From the NCBI GenBank assembly GCA_963969595.1, contig OZ018416.1, forward strand, positions 5,596,065 to 5,660,064: a DNA stretch of 64,000 nucleotides, given 5' to 3'. How positions within the stretch are numbered: position 1 is the first letter of the stretch; each line of letters opens with the position of its first letter. Position numbers and translations under genes: made by a program. Of the stretch, positions 48,001 through 60,400 are shown piece after piece. A model generated the notes under the pieces. It was not told the DNA's origin and did not search any database. It saw nothing but the letters and a program-made list of their open reading frames with translations. The DNA comes from Neckera pumila. Its lineage: Eukaryota; Streptophyta; Bryopsida; Hypnales; Neckeraceae.

Positions 48001-49874
48001 GATTCATTTGTTGTTCCAAAAGGCGCGAGAACGTGTTTAAAAAAAAGCTAGTGTGTAGTCTAGATGGCGTTGTTACAGTTTCAACAATCTCCATTTTGAC
48101 ATCGGAGTCGTCGTGAGCAGAGCTTCTGGTTTCGATTGTCAAGTCATTGTTTTTGGTCAAACTTCTCACTTGGTTTTGAGCTAGCTAGCTTCCAGCGCTG
48201 AGTTGCAGTGTGAATCATTACAATGCCAATGGTTGAAGTTGATTTGATGGAATTATTTCTTTTCGGAATTTTCGGTTTCGATCAATTGCATAAGTCTCTG
48301 TTTTCAGAGCTTCCTTCCCATGTTTTACTAATCGATTTCTTGGTGTGCAGTTTGCGCACACACGCTGCCATCGAGCCCTTCACGATCGCTACCAACCGGC
48401 AACTGAGCGTCCTGCACCCCGTCAATCAAGCGCTGATTCCCCACTACAAGAACACCCTGGACATCAACGCGGCGGCGCGGAAGGCGCTCATCAACGCCGG
48501 GGGCATCATTGAGAAGAACTTCACCCCCGGGAGATACACCATGGAGCTGAGCTCCGTGGTGTACAAGTTGGACTGGCGCTTCGACGAGCAGGCACTGCCG
48601 AACGACCTCATCAAGCGAGGCATGGCGGTACCGGACCCGTCCGCTCCGCACGGACTCAAGCTCGTATTCGAGGACTATCCCTACGCAGCCGACGGGCTGG
48701 AGCTTTGGGGAGCGCTCAAGGACTACATGACCGACCACGTGAAGCTGTTTTACAAGAGCGACAAGGACGTCCAGGAAGACACGGAGCTGCAGAACTGGTG
48801 GACCGAGGTAATTACGCAATCAATACACTGAATTTGCAACTGACACAATGAGAACACAAAATTGATTCATTCTTTCAAAACTAGGATCATGCACTCCCAG
48901 AATGTCGTAGCCGGAGGGATTGTGGCGAATTCCAAAGACGACAATTCTTCCCCACAAGCCCTAAACCCTAAAACCCTGACCCTAACCCCTAATTGTGGTA
49001 GCGATGGCATGTTTTTTACTCCTGCACAATACATCGAACGTCGAATTCATAAAATTGGCAGAAATTCACGAATTTGGCAGGGTTTTTTCTAACGAGTATC
49101 TTGATTTTTGAGCAACACATTGAACTTCAAATTCTTCAAATTGGCAGAAGTTAACGAAATTGGCATTTTCTTTTATGTGGGTATCCTGATTTTAGAGCTT
49201 TCTGTGCATAAAAAAGTAAGATTTCTTGTGCATAAGCACTCGAAATCACGCCAATTCCACAATCTTGCGAAAGAAACTAAAAGCTGTGAATCCAATGACC
49301 CCTCCCACAGGTGCGCACCAAGGGTCACGGCGACAAGAAGGACAGCCCCGGATGGCCCACCCTTTCCACCATCGACTCCCTCGCCTTCACCCTCACCACC
49401 ATCGCCTGGGTGGCCTCCTGCCATCACGCCGCCGTGAACTTCGGCCAGTACTCCTACGGCGGCTACATGCCCAACCACCCGAGCATGACGCGCAAGTTCA
49501 TCCCGGAGCCCGGCACCCCCGACTGGGAGCTTCTCCAAAAGGATCCAGAGCGCTTCTACCTGGACTCGATCTCCAACCTCACCCAGGCGACCTCGGTGAT
49601 GTCCACCATTGAGCTCCTGGCGACCCACGCCCTCGATGAGGAGTACCTCGGGCAGAGGTTGACGCCGAACTGGAGCAACGATCCCAAAGTGCTGGCCACG
49701 TTTGAGAAATTCTCGGCGAAGACGCAGGAGATCGAAGCGCTGATTCATGAGCGCAACAACGACAAGAGCTTGAAGAATCGCTCGGGGCCTGTGAAGGTGA
49801 AATATGAGCTTCTGCTGCCCACAAGCGGGCCGGGCATGACGGGGAAAGGCGTACCGAATAGTGTCTCTATCTAA
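42058..49874 (+). CDS. LOX: Lipoxygenase, plant type, 970 aa, nine exons
   Basis: Lipoxygenase adds O2 to polyunsaturated fatty acids, giving the hydroperoxides that feed oxylipin pathways. Exons: 42058-42532, 43745/43747-44027, 44467-44707, 45915-46307, 46513-46598, 46805-46912, 47343-47650, 48351-48807 and 49311-49874. The second starts at 43747, and all join in frame with GT-AG borders. Exons 1-2 hold the PLAT/LH2 domain and the rest is the catalytic domain. The five iron ligands are present: His625 and His630 (HEVISH), His822 and Asn826 (HAAVN) and the C-terminal Ile970 (NSVSI). LINAGG keeps an Ala at the site linked to S-stereospecificity. The N-terminus (about 50 Pro-rich residues before the PLAT part) is longer than in cytosolic plant enzymes but is not a clear transit peptide. 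9- versus 13-specificity cannot be called. Confidence 0.95.
42558..43105. repeat. Direct duplication inside lipoxygenase intron 1
   Basis: About 130 bp at 42558-42690 (ttacagtagcttgtgtcgag, then tgcaaattgcatttcatcat and ttaatacggtt) recur at 42975-43105. The pair brackets the intron copy of the upstream segment, so the intron grew by at least two duplications. Confidence 0.85.
42722..42880. repeat. Intron-1 copy of the lipoxygenase upstream segment
   Basis: Repeats 41415-41570, including gctgcctgctgtccgatcga and the cacgtgcacgtactggccgc block. It lies in intron 1, between the two copies of another intron duplication. Confidence 0.85.
48955..48993. repeat. Short telomere-like tract in lipoxygenase intron 8
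   Basis: The sequence ccctaaaccctaaaaccctg, then accctaacccct, is a degenerate run of the plant telomere unit CCCTAAA. With about four units it may be a telo-box cluster or a scar of DNA repair. Confidence 0.7.
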
Positions 49875-50299
49875 TTAGTCTGGGTGGATTATGTTAGTAT
49901 AGGGGTTTGGTGAAACTGAATGTGTAGTTGTGGATGTTAGATTATTCTTATTAGAGTGGGTGCCACCTCCTGATCACTCAAGGTTACCTAGTCCATACCA
50001 GTTTAGCAACCCGGTGATACTATGGAAGTCTGGAACTGCTACGGCATAGTTTTGGAGCTTGGCTTTCTTTCTGAATAGTGTTATTATGGAATATTAAACT
50101 TTTGGAGCATGTGTGAATTATAACTGAGTAGCATCCGCTTTGATTGTCATTCTGCTCTATGAAAGCTTATTCCACGTAGAATTTGTACATTCTGTAGTTG
50201 AAAATAGTATATTTATTTTTCATTAATGATTTTTTGTCATGTTTCAAATTTGATATAATCTACTGTATTTACAAGAGTTTTGTCTGTAGAATTTTTTAA

Positions 50300-50475
50300 A
50301 TACAATCTTAGGCTGTTAACTCTAGAAGGATGGGTTGGTCATTGGAAATCATCCTTTTTAGAATCATGTGAACCATTTGTTTCAAAAAAACCAAGAGCAC
50401 TTATTGGAGGTCAAACTACTACGCAAGATCCCCTTTTATACAAAGTTTTAAAGATGTGTCTTATATAGAAGGATT
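50300..50475 (+). repeat. Dispersed repeat, forward copy 1
   Basis: Contains ctagaaggatgggttggtca, ccaagagcacttattggagg and caaactactacgcaagatcc. Similar words in the same order occur at 51660-51850 (for example cattcattggaggtcaaact), and in reverse at 16590-16710. Confidence 0.65.
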
Positions 50476-51659
50476 TTGTATCATTTATCATACAGTAAGT
50501 GTTTGCAGCAACGTTTCAGGTTTAAATGAAGATTACCCCCTTGATATACTTGCAAATTGATCAAAGTGCATGATATGTAGAGTGATCTTGTCTTGAAAGT
50601 ATCCAAATATTCATTTGAACATGGTTCCCATTATATGTATACTTTTTAATTATGTTTATTTAATATTTTTGGCAACTGCAAAAGGATTTCAACTCATTTT
50701 AGCAAGAATTTTGAAAACTTGAAGTTTAAAATATTTGTAAACAACCAATAAACTATAATAAATTGATATTATAAAAAGTTTCAAGAATTATATAAAAGAC
50801 AACTATTTCTTATACCATAAAATACATACGTGGAAGAAAGAAATTACGGAGAGAAAGATGGATGACAATATAATTGCACCTCCTATTTGAAAGCAACCCT
50901 ATTAAGTCTAGTTTTAACCCTTGAAGGACTACGATACCTCAAAGTGACTTTGAAATGATTTCAAATGCCAAGTAGAAGATGCATTTTTCATGTAATTTTT
51001 CTTAGAGAGTTCTTTGAGTGTGTTTCTAGTGCACAATGGTGGAAATTCCCTCATTCATGTGTATTATTGACTTTTCTACAAAAAGAGATGCTAGATAAAC
51101 AAATCACAATTGATTATCTTCTAGTGCATTTTAGCAACTCCTACCTTCTTGTTCTTGATCTAAATTTTAGACATGAAAATAATCTTTTCTAAATTCAAAT
51201 TTAACTAATGAAATGAAGCTTATCTAGCCTAGTTTGTACTCCATTTTAAAATATTGGAAAATTCATAAAACTCAACATTTCATTACAATTTGAATAGTAG
51301 GCCTATAACAACAATCTATTGATTTTTTTTAATTTTAGAATGACATGAATTGTGGTCATTTCAAGATCACCCCATTATTTTCTTCACTATAATTTATGCC
51401 AGTGCCATTAACCATAATGCTCTTCACTCTAGTATATGCCAATGCTGAAAATTTTAGATTCTAAGCTTGTTTTGGAATATTTGATATGAATTTTCTTCAA
51501 TTTCTCTTTAAACAATTTACAGTAATTTCAAAATTTCACAAAAGAATTTGGAAATTTCAAAATTCTTAGAGAACATGTGACTACATCTTTGAAAAATAAA
51601 ATAAATAAAACTCTACTCAAATATATGAAAAAATGGAGCACAATATGAGGGCATCCGAC

Positions 51660-51850
51660 TGATTTTGAATAGGGTAAGGATGCTAAAACCTATGCTTTTA
51701 AACCAAGAAGGATAGGCTAGTTACCGTGGAAATCAACCTTTTGGGTACTATGTGTAAAAGAATTCAATAGCATTCATTGGAGGTCAAACTATATACAAGA
51801 TCTCTCCTTTCTACACAAAATTCCAAGGATGAACCTCTGCGATTCTCTGT
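51660..51850 (+). repeat. Dispersed repeat, forward copy 2
   Basis: More diverged copy of 50300-50475, with accaagaaggataggctagt and attggaggtcaaactatata. No terminal inverted repeats were found, so the element class is unknown. Confidence 0.6.
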
Positions 51851-52829
51851 CCTCTATCATTTAGTGTCCGCACTTTACAACATCCTTGGGTTAAGGCGTA
51901 AGGTAGAAAATACCTCTGCTCCCATTCTTGTACCTTAGACTATCACTAAATCTGTCCCTAGAATTCTCATTAATGTATCCTTGAAATGCTTGGCTCTGAT
52001 TTATTGATATATTTGAAGGACACATACCTAACTCTCATTTGCTGACTGCTGATTTTTGTTGATTTCGGTTTAGGGTCCACCTAAGTGACAATTTTAGTGG
52101 TCTAGAGAGCCATCTCTTTGAAAAATCAAAGAAATTACATATCACATCCAAAAAATCTACTTTTTTTTTTTTTGAATATTCATCATTTTCACTTGTTAAA
52201 ACTACAAAATATTAATTTTAGGAAAAGTTGCCTCCAACTGTGCTGAATTGCTTAATATTGACGGTTTTGGGGTGCTTCCACCTTACAGTTAAGGTTTGGA
52301 GAATTTAAAAGTTGAAGGATTTGTACTGGACTGGAGTAACTTGTTTTTTAGGCGTCAACCTGACAAGAGCAATATACAGTCCCTTCACTTGAATCAAGAA
52401 AGAATGAATAGATTGTCGATGGAAAAAATACAGCGTGCAACTTACAATTAAATCCAGTTGGAAGACAGTATTAGGAAACTGTCTGATATCCAAATCAGAC
52501 GTCAGAGTTTATTGAAGACAACAAATACTTATCCCCCAACAAGGTGCACTGCAAGGAACATCACTGCATTCACAAGTTGAGGGGGCGAATCACAGTCCTA
52601 ACTCCTACGAGGATTCACATCTTAGACATTGTACAAAACCTCCCAAATGTGTAGCACCGGGGTTCCCTAAAAATCTCAATGCTATTCCGAGTCAACTTCA
52701 GCCCTCGTTACCAGAGTGGTAAACTCAGAATCTTTTCAAGAAATCATGGGCCTGTACAAGTTCACAAGGTTGAGGAAAAAGAGCAGCCACCGTCTGGGTC
52801 TACCTTCTGGACGGCATGGAATAACCACC

Positions 52830-54098
52830 CTAGGCTAAGAAGTCAAGTGCAATGCGACTCTGTTGAGATATCTTATTTACAAGACTCATATCTTGCAACT
52901 CCAGAAAAATTTCAGTTTCACTTATCCTCACAGGCACCACTGAACGATTAGTGTCACTGGAACCCTCAAGATATAGACTACATTCGTATGAACCTATTGA
53001 AGGAGGTTGGTTTAGCACATTGGCGATAGGTAAAGAGATAGCATTCTCGGTTTGAACAGAGTCTTTAACCTCAATATATAGACGATGATTCCTGCCAAGA
53101 AGCTCAGCCGCACGCTTCATGTCGCCTTCTGCTAAGGCTTTCCGAATACGCGTTGTGGAAATCTGACCTTTATCCTTAGCGCACCCATCCACAGAAGGAG
53201 CGTCTTTTGAATCCATCACTGGATCCACAATAATGGTTTGCAACCCATACTTCTCACACAATTGCACCAAGTCTGATGCTTTACCGGCAGCTCTAAATCC
53301 AAAGCGGTAATCCACTCCTGCATAAACATCATTCTAATCAAAGCCTGAAGAGTGGGAACCACTATATACTCAACTTGATGTCGTTGATTTTAATAAGTCA
53401 GAAGTTGAGGAGTTTGATCATGATTGTCATTGCCACATGACCAAAGAAGGAAAAAACACCACATGTGCTCAGGCGCCTGTCCACAAGGAACAAGCAGGGA
53501 ACTTTCTACGATGCAGAAGAAAACACCTGAAAAACAGGCAGCCTGAATCTCATTCAAAGCTTTGCCACGAGATGCAAGCCCTTACCTGCCACTGCACCTT
53601 TCACCTTCAGCTCCTTGGCCAGTTTCTCAACAAACTGCTCAGGGCTTAGTTTGCGAATCTGAGCAAACTCAAGCACGTGCTCCTGCGGAACCATGTCGCG
53701 GCACTGTTGTGTCCAGGATGCCAGAACACGAGGACGGTCATCTGAGGCGACCACCGGTAACCTGCAACCCGCCATCTCAAAGTTCAGCTATTCGCACCGT
53801 GCAATTTTATGGCACTGCACGCAACGCCGTGACCTGGTAAGCAGAAGCCTCTTGTTGATGAAAACCAATATGTCCGCAAGAGGACGGATGCAATGCCAGC
53901 TTACATGCGACATCATCAAAAAAGGACCTCAGTGTGCAGAGCATGAAAGTACATACTGAGGCTCCCAACCAAGCACCTCCGCCATCCCGGACAATGACAG
54001 CATCACAGGCTTTCCAAGCTCCGATGCGCGCTCCGCCAATGCGCGATGTCCCAAATGCAATCCTTCAAACTTACCCAGTGCTACTACGCCACCCGCCA
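52830..54098 (-). CDS. RIBF: FAD synthetase (FMN adenylyltransferase), plastid RIBF type
   Basis: The enzyme transfers AMP from ATP to FMN to make FAD; plant RIBF proteins act in plastids and have only the adenylyltransferase part of bacterial RibF. Three exons join in frame: 53957-54098 (upper border uncertain), 53586-53761 and 52830-53317, stop at 52830-52832. The first exon has the nucleotide-binding start [19 protein letters not shown], where HLGH is the HxGH-type motif of this family, and [10 protein letters not shown]. The second gives [16 protein letters not shown] and the third [15 protein letters not shown] and [14 protein letters not shown], the ISSTRIR-like family motif. The exon with the start codon and transit peptide was not found; it should lie upstream of 54098. 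The C-terminal part is about as long as in Arabidopsis RIBF. Confidence 0.88.
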
Positions 54099-54677
54099 CT
54101 GCACCACCACCACCACCACGTCTATATCTCTATAGGAAACCATAGCTGAAACCTTAATTAAAACCTTCAGTGCTGACAGCACAAAGCCATTCTTTTGCGC
54201 CATCCTAGTTTACGCCTTCCACACTAAACCCGAGATAATTGGCCCCGAAGTACTTCAGAAACACGCCATCGCATTGTGAACAGAAAAGTCTATTTCCATT
54301 ACAAATGCCTTATTTCTTTTAAATTTGAGAACATCAACCCTTTCCAGATCACAGAGCCAATGGCAAATCAGGAATCAAAGAGCTCGTAAGATTCTTCGTT
54401 TCAATAACACGGAGGCGCATTCCCAAATTCTCCCGAGTCTCAGCATCACAAGTAAGGTAAAAATTAGGAGAATCCAATTCACCAGCGACCTAATCACGAA
54501 AACCCCCTAAGGTCCTGGACAATGAGTTCATACGAAATACGACAATGTACTAACCTGAACATCAGATATTGTGTTTGGAATCATAGTGATGAAGCGTGTT
54601 TGGAGATTGAATTAGTTCATTAGGTCAAAGCGGAAGGGCTCCTCGAAGAGGTCCACATTTCAATCCCAGATAAGCCT
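54099..54677. other. Region that should hold the 5' end of RIBF
   Basis: Several ATG codons are open on the - strand, but none joins the RIBF frame by clear splice sites. The frame just above 54098 runs into a stop after about 10 codons, so at least one more exon is needed. Confidence 0.45.
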
Positions 54678-55096
54678 TTAGAGGAATGCAATTCTCATAA
54701 GTACATTAACCAGACCAAGGAAATTGGAGTCCACACCTCCTTCAGCAGGCTCGCTTTCCTCATCTTCGACCATACCAACCTCCTTTTTTTTCTTCGTAGG
54801 ATCACCCCCCCGAATCTGCTCAGGCAATCGTAAACCCTAAAATCGATTAGACTTCATCAAAACCCTACAATCGATTGGATCTCACTAACCTCGTTCATAA
54901 CCACCAATACCACCTGAAACCCCTCTCAATCGCACATCAAAATCCCTTTCCAGAAACACCAATTGCGCACTGCAATACGAAAACGAGGAACCCAATCGCT
55001 AAACCCGAAGAACTGAAGCAGGAAACGAGTATGTACCTCTCCTCCGATGTCTTCCTTCAGCAACAGCGCGGGCTCGTCATGCTGCAAGTCCGCCAT
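54678..55096 (-). CDS. Possible small two-exon gene, 65 aa, unknown function
   Basis: Exon 1 (55037-55096) starts with ATG and ends at a gtacat donor. Exon 2 (54678-54815) follows a gagcag acceptor in the same phase and ends in TAA. The product starts MADLQHDEPALLLKEDIGGE. It then has a basic patch (DPTKKKKEV), an acidic stretch (EDEESEPAEG) and a hydrophobic C-terminal end (NFLGLVNVLMRIAFL). I do not recognise a family. It lies about 600 bp upstream of RIBF on the same strand, so it may instead be 5' exons or an upstream ORF of the same transcription unit. Confidence 0.4.
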
Positions 55097-56560
55097 GGTT
55101 GCAAAGCCAAAATTGCAAAGAGCAACGACAGCGAAAGCAACGCAAATTCGATGGGCTCCGGCAAAATTGGGATTGTGGGGCTTCGGAAGCTTTGCATTGA
55201 CAAAGTTTTGAGGACGACCTTACTTCAAAATTGAGCCAAGAGCTCCAGTGGCTCATACTACTGTTGCTGTTATGCAAGTGACCTCCTTGTTCCCTGTTCC
55301 TCATTCTTCGTTCTCAGTTCTTTGTTCTCTAGTTCTCACTCCTTGCAAAAGGATTGAGATATGATCACAATAGGTGGTCAAGGTCAACAAAAAAATGTTT
55401 CAAAAAATAGATCCTAACTTTTTAGAAACTTACAAAAAGAAACTGAAAAAATTGAATTGGAGAAATCTTGTAAAATATTTCAATTTCTTGCACCTATAAG
55501 ACATTTTAAGTTTTAGGAAAAAATTAATAATCAGCAAGAGATGACAACCTTAACCATTTGATATGGTAGTTGATCCTAATCATACCCTATATACTCACCT
55601 ATCTTCTACAATGTTGATGATGAATGTATTCAAAGTGCTCTTCACCCAATCAATCCGGAAATGTTGTAGAAGACAAATAAAAAAATGATTGATGAATGAG
55701 TTTTTCAGAAAGTGTATTATGTTCCTATTCATCTAAGAATCTAATAATGTTTGATTGACTATCTTGGTGATAAGCTTCATCCTTCTAAGGTTAACCCCAG
55801 TTGCTCATCTACTAGGATTTCCTTAGTGGATAATGAATGTTGTGAACAATGTACTTCATCCAACTTATATTCATTAGAGTAAAGCTTCAAGAAAAAACAT
55901 ATTATACATCAATCGAAAAAATATTCCACATGAATCAATGATATAAATCTATACCTTAGATTAGGTTGTTTGTTTGTTTTGTTTTGTTTGATACACTAAG
56001 ATCTAAAAAATTGTGAAGCGTCCGGAGGTGCTTTTGGAACCGCAAGAAAACTCTTGAGAAAAAAGGATATACGGACTTTGTTTGCAGCATTTGGACCTGT
56101 GGTGTGAAATTTATTGAATTTCAAAGTTTTTATGAATAAAAAGAATTGAATCAAATCATTTTTTAATTTGAAAAAAACATACTTTCACATCATATGTCCA
56201 AACGCCATGAAACAAAGCCCTTGCAGTTCTTTGTGCATAGAACTTCCTATTCGTGACAATTTTGTGCCATTTGGACCGACATTTTAAAAATTATGAATTG
56301 TTTTAAAATTTTAAAATTGGATTAAATTATCTTTTGTTTTGGAAAAACCATATTTTTCACATTGCGAGTCCAAACACCAGAAAACAAAATCCCTTCCACT
56401 CCTTTGTGCGTAGAGCTTTCTATCCGTGCCAAGAATGCAATCTCTCACACAATGTCAATGCGGTGAGGAGGTTATTGAATTTTAAAGTTTTAATGAATTA
56501 AAACATTTAAATTTTATTTTTACTTTTTGAGGGCTGTGGCAACAGCACAGGGCCAGGCAC
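55097..56560. other. Intergenic, no gene seen
   Basis: AT-rich. Two related segments at about 56000-56250 and 56260-56460 share tttgtgc.tagagctttcta-like and tccaaac.cca.gaaacaaa words, which suggests an old duplicated repeat. Confidence 0.45.
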
Positions 56561-57091
56561 TAGTATTGTGAAGGAGCAACAAATTATTATCATGTTTATT
56601 TTTTCAGTACTGATCTTTAATTCTGGGGGTAAAATAAACAGTGACAACGAAGTCAGCTGGACGACGGAAGTGACGGAAGTGACGGAAGTGAGTGCGCCGA
56701 ACGACGAGCATGCACAGACGGACGAGAAAGTGTACGACACGTGCCCAGCGGCTCATGTACGAGGCTCCGAAGCTTTATCCATGTGCAAGGGTGGCAAGTG
56801 TGTGGTGAGAGCCATGCCCCCACACGTCTCCAATCCAAAAGCCTTCCCCCTGGCCGCCTCAATGCAGACGGACCAGCTTATCACTCGCACAATTCCGCAA
56901 GCCAATTTCACAACCCACAAAACAACTTCGAAGTTTCACAACTCTCTCTCAATCCCACCCAATTGTCACCATTCCTCTCAATTCCCCCAATCCTTCCAGT
57001 TCTTCCAGTAGTGCCTCTCAATCCTGTAGTCTTCTGGGTCTTCCAATTCTTTGGGTTCTTCCAGTTCTTTGCAATCTACAATCCAGTAGCG

Positions 57092-57493
57092 ATGGCGATG
57101 GCGATGGGCGTGGCTTCGTTGGCCGTGACGGCGCCTAAGCATGCCGCTCTGGTCACGCCGCGCGCTGCCACCAACAGGGGCGAGAAGCAGGGCTTCCTCG
57201 ACTGGTTCCGCACGGCGATGGACAAGGACTCCCTGAGCGAGACGGACGCCGTGCTGGCCAAGGGGAATGAGGATGGCAAGAGCAACGAGGATAGCAAGAG
57301 CAGTGGCAAGAGCACCAATTTCAAGAGCAGCAATGGCAAGAGCACCGGTGGGGTCACCAGGGACTATCCGGCTTCTTCTGCTCCCAAGAAGGGTCCTGGA
57401 GTCGCCAGGGACAAGCCGCCTTCTTCTGTTCCCAAGAAGGGTCCTGCGGCGCCTCCCAAGAGAGGGGGATTCAGTTTCTTCGGGAAGAAATGA
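57092..57493 (+). CDS. TSP9-like thylakoid soluble phosphoprotein, 133 aa
   Basis: TSP9 is a small basic plant protein that binds light-harvesting complexes at the thylakoid and is phosphorylated under light. This single-exon frame starts at the first of three close ATGs (57092). A short Ala-rich N-terminus could be a transit peptide. The core KQGFLDWFRTAMDKDSLSETD, of which LSETD matches the family L.ETDP-type motif, is followed by a Ser/Lys/Gly-rich low-complexity tail. The C-terminus is GGFSFFGKK. Two near-identical KKGPG-type repeats (SSAPKKGPGVARDKP, SSVPKKGPAAPP) mark a small duplication. The C-terminal half is low in complexity, so the family call rests on the core motif. The upstream 500 bp is pyrimidine-rich (ttcttccagttctt), as in a leader. 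Confidence 0.6.
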   Translation: MAMAMGVASLAVTAPKHAALVTPRAATNRGEKQGFLDWFRTAMDKDSLSETDAVLAKGNEDGKSNEDSKSSGKSTNFKSSNGKSTGGVTRDYPASSAPKKGPGVARDKPPSSVPKKGPAAPPKRGGFSFFGKK

Positions 57494-60400
57494 AGAAGTG
57501 GTGGTGCCTTCTGTGTAGACGATTCGCCGATGGTGCGTTTTCTTCTCTTTTGGGTTGTGTTGCTCTCTTGCTTGGTTCGCCAGTGGCTGTGGTTTCGGGG
57601 TTTTGGTAAGGATTTTGAATGGGCCTGCATTGGGCGTTGGAGCTGCTTTTGATGCATCTTGGTATCGAATTCATTAAGAGGATTGGTGTTTGGGAGTTTT
57701 TGTGCTGGGAGGTCGTGATTGTTTGGATTGCACTGTTCTTCAATTTGAGGGGTTCCAAGGAGAGAGGCTTTCATGAGAGTCTTATTCGGAATATTTCCTT
57801 TACCACTCCTAATTCTCTTTAGAAGTTCACCTTTCGTTCTAGTTACATCTGTAGTGTAAGTCTGTTGATTGCCCTTTCAGAGTAACGAAACAGAGCATGA
57901 GAGTGTAACCCATGAGAGTCTTCATTTCCATCTGTTTTGAGTGGATACCATTATGCGATTGGAGTGTTGTTTTCTGGTCTCATCTCCAATCTTGAGAGGA
58001 TTCCATTGTTGAGAGGATTGCAATGCACTGAAATGTGTATTATATGGACACTGCATGAATAAGATCGCTGAAGTTTGAAGTAAGAAGGTTTAGCTTTTCG
58101 GTTGTTTTAATTGCCCTGTTTCTTCGAATTGAGGTGGTTGAATCATGAGCAAGGTAGGGAGTTAGCGACGCTTTCCCTTGGATCCCGTTATTAGAATGGA
58201 ATGGGTCTTATCCTCAGTTTTGAGACGATTTTAATGCACTTGAAGTGTGCTCGATTTCAAGACTGTGCTTTGACGTTCGAAGTAAGATTTTGAGACGATT
58301 TGAATGCACTTGAAGTGTGTTCGATTTCAAGACTGTGCTTTGATGTTTGAAGTAATAGGGTCCGAACGACGAGCCTGCAGTAGCTTAAGTATCGCATCTT
58401 TGAGGTATGACATTGAAGCACTTGTGACTGTGTTTCATCCTAGAAGCATCGCACTGATGGAGATTGTGGGTGCGGAATTGCAGGAATTAGAGCAAATACT
58501 GGCGAGGGACAATTTGCTGACAAGATATGGACTAGCGCAGTAGCCTACCCTTGATCCGAAACTGTTTGGATTTTGGATTTTGTATTGTAAAGAGCACACG
58601 ATTTTCGGAGTCAAGCGTTTCTTCACCCTGTTTGTGATGCAAACTTTTATGAGATTCAGCTCATACACTTGGTCACTTACCTTGTTTTTTACGTGAAGAT
58701 TATGGTAATTGTGTTTGTATTATGGTAATTAATAAAATGATGATAACTTGGTGATAATTATTCTCGTCTGTCTCTTCGTCTTCCCAAGTTGCTGCTATTG
58801 TCGGTTGAGTAATGCCATTGTCTCTGAAAGTTCGTGAATTTCTCAAATTGATCCTCGTTGATTTGAGTTCGTTTAGTTTGAGCTCAAATCAGCTATACCA
58901 TGTTGAGTTCATGCTCTATTATGTTCAATGTTCCTCATTCAATCTATAATTGGATTACAAAAGGCTTCAATACTTTGAATGGGCTTCCAATTTGAATGTT
59001 TACTGTGAATTTGCAAAGGTTGCAACGGGTATATTTACTTTGTTTCTTGGGCAACTTGAACAGTTGTATGAACTCACCATCAATATCCAATCTCTACATC
59101 TCTTTTTCATACCTCTAATGTTTAAATTGATTAAAAAACTGAATTTATAGGGGTGCAATTAGTCTGAAAAGGTGTATACTCCATTGACTATTAATTTCAT
59201 TGATTTATTTTAAAGGATATTGAAGGAAAACACAATGAGAATCTTTGAATTGAAGATATCTGGAATATACGGAGTAGTATTTATTTTACTCAAAACTTCT
59301 AAAGCCCAATCTTGCCTCATAGATTTTTTTAGGATTGAATAATTTCTTTAGTATCCTATAATCAATATTCGAGTATCAAAGTCATATAAATCCTTTGAAG
59401 TGTGCACTAATTCCTCCAAAACAAAATAATGATTTTAATGACATATTGTCGAATAGTTACAGAGTTTTGTAGTTCGATTATAAAACAAAGTAATTATATG
59501 TTCTTATTAGGTTATGATTACTATAGTATGTATTGTTAGCATAGCTTTAGAAGTGCAACCCTATTCAAATCTTTGTTCAAATAATTTTACATGCTTTAAA
59601 ATAGATATCAGAATCAAAATTCAATATCTTTGTCTCGAATCTTGTTAATCACGTAAAACCTTCAATGAGCACTTTTATTCTTTGGTAGCCTCAAAAACAT
59701 TGTAGTAATTTTTTACAAAGATGTGCAGAATGACTTCAAATAGATAAGCCAAGTTCTTTAACGTAAAAATCGGAATATAATTTAAATAAAAATAATCAAT
59801 GAATTTATATATAAATTACTTAACATCATATTCAAAATTTTAAAAACTACACCTAATTACTAACGATTCAACTATTGGTGGAAATACCATATGAAGCGTT
59901 TGGAATAGTTGTTAAACTACAACCGTTGATGTTAACATTATAAAACCTTTTGGTTTTCTAATTCAATGTTTCTAAGACAATGGCAATATTAGAACAAAAG
60001 ATTTTTAAAAAGGAAAAAATTAATCAAGATGAAGAGGAAGATCATATATTTTCTGTTCCTCTTTTTATTTCACTTATCAATTTGGCCTTTGAAAGCTTCA
60101 TGTTTCCATTCAATACTATGTGGCAATTATTTAAGCTCACAAAATGAAAGACAATAATTTTGTATGTCAATAAAGACAAAGTGTGTAAGTTTTATAAAGT
60201 ATCACTATTTCAATACAATTTTTTCCATTTAATATATTAAAACCACTAATTTTATAAATTTCACTTACAATATTGTACAAACTCATAAGATGCTTGTAAA
60301 AATTATTTTAAACGTATCATTTTAAATGAATAAAACTCAAAATACTTGGTGACATTCAATAAATTTAAATCAGTAGTTTTCAAAAAAATTGAATTTATTA

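Larger units (their letters stand above)
49875..52829. other. Intergenic between lipoxygenase and RIBF
   Basis: It holds the 3' UTR of the lipoxygenase gene, then AT-rich DNA with two forward copies of a dispersed repeat (50300-50475 and 51660-51850). The end nearest 52830 is probably the 3' UTR of RIBF. No other gene seen. Confidence 0.55.

Noticed and set aside
49173..49748. A 191-codon - strand frame
   Set aside because: Antisense to the last lipoxygenase exon, whose identity is certain from the iron-ligand motifs.
50918..50990. A further TTAA element starting ttaacccttgaagg
   Set aside because: Only the first dozen bases resemble the family; the following sequence does not match any copy.
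57364..57774. A 136-codon - strand frame
   Set aside because: Antisense to the low-complexity tail of the TSP9-like gene.
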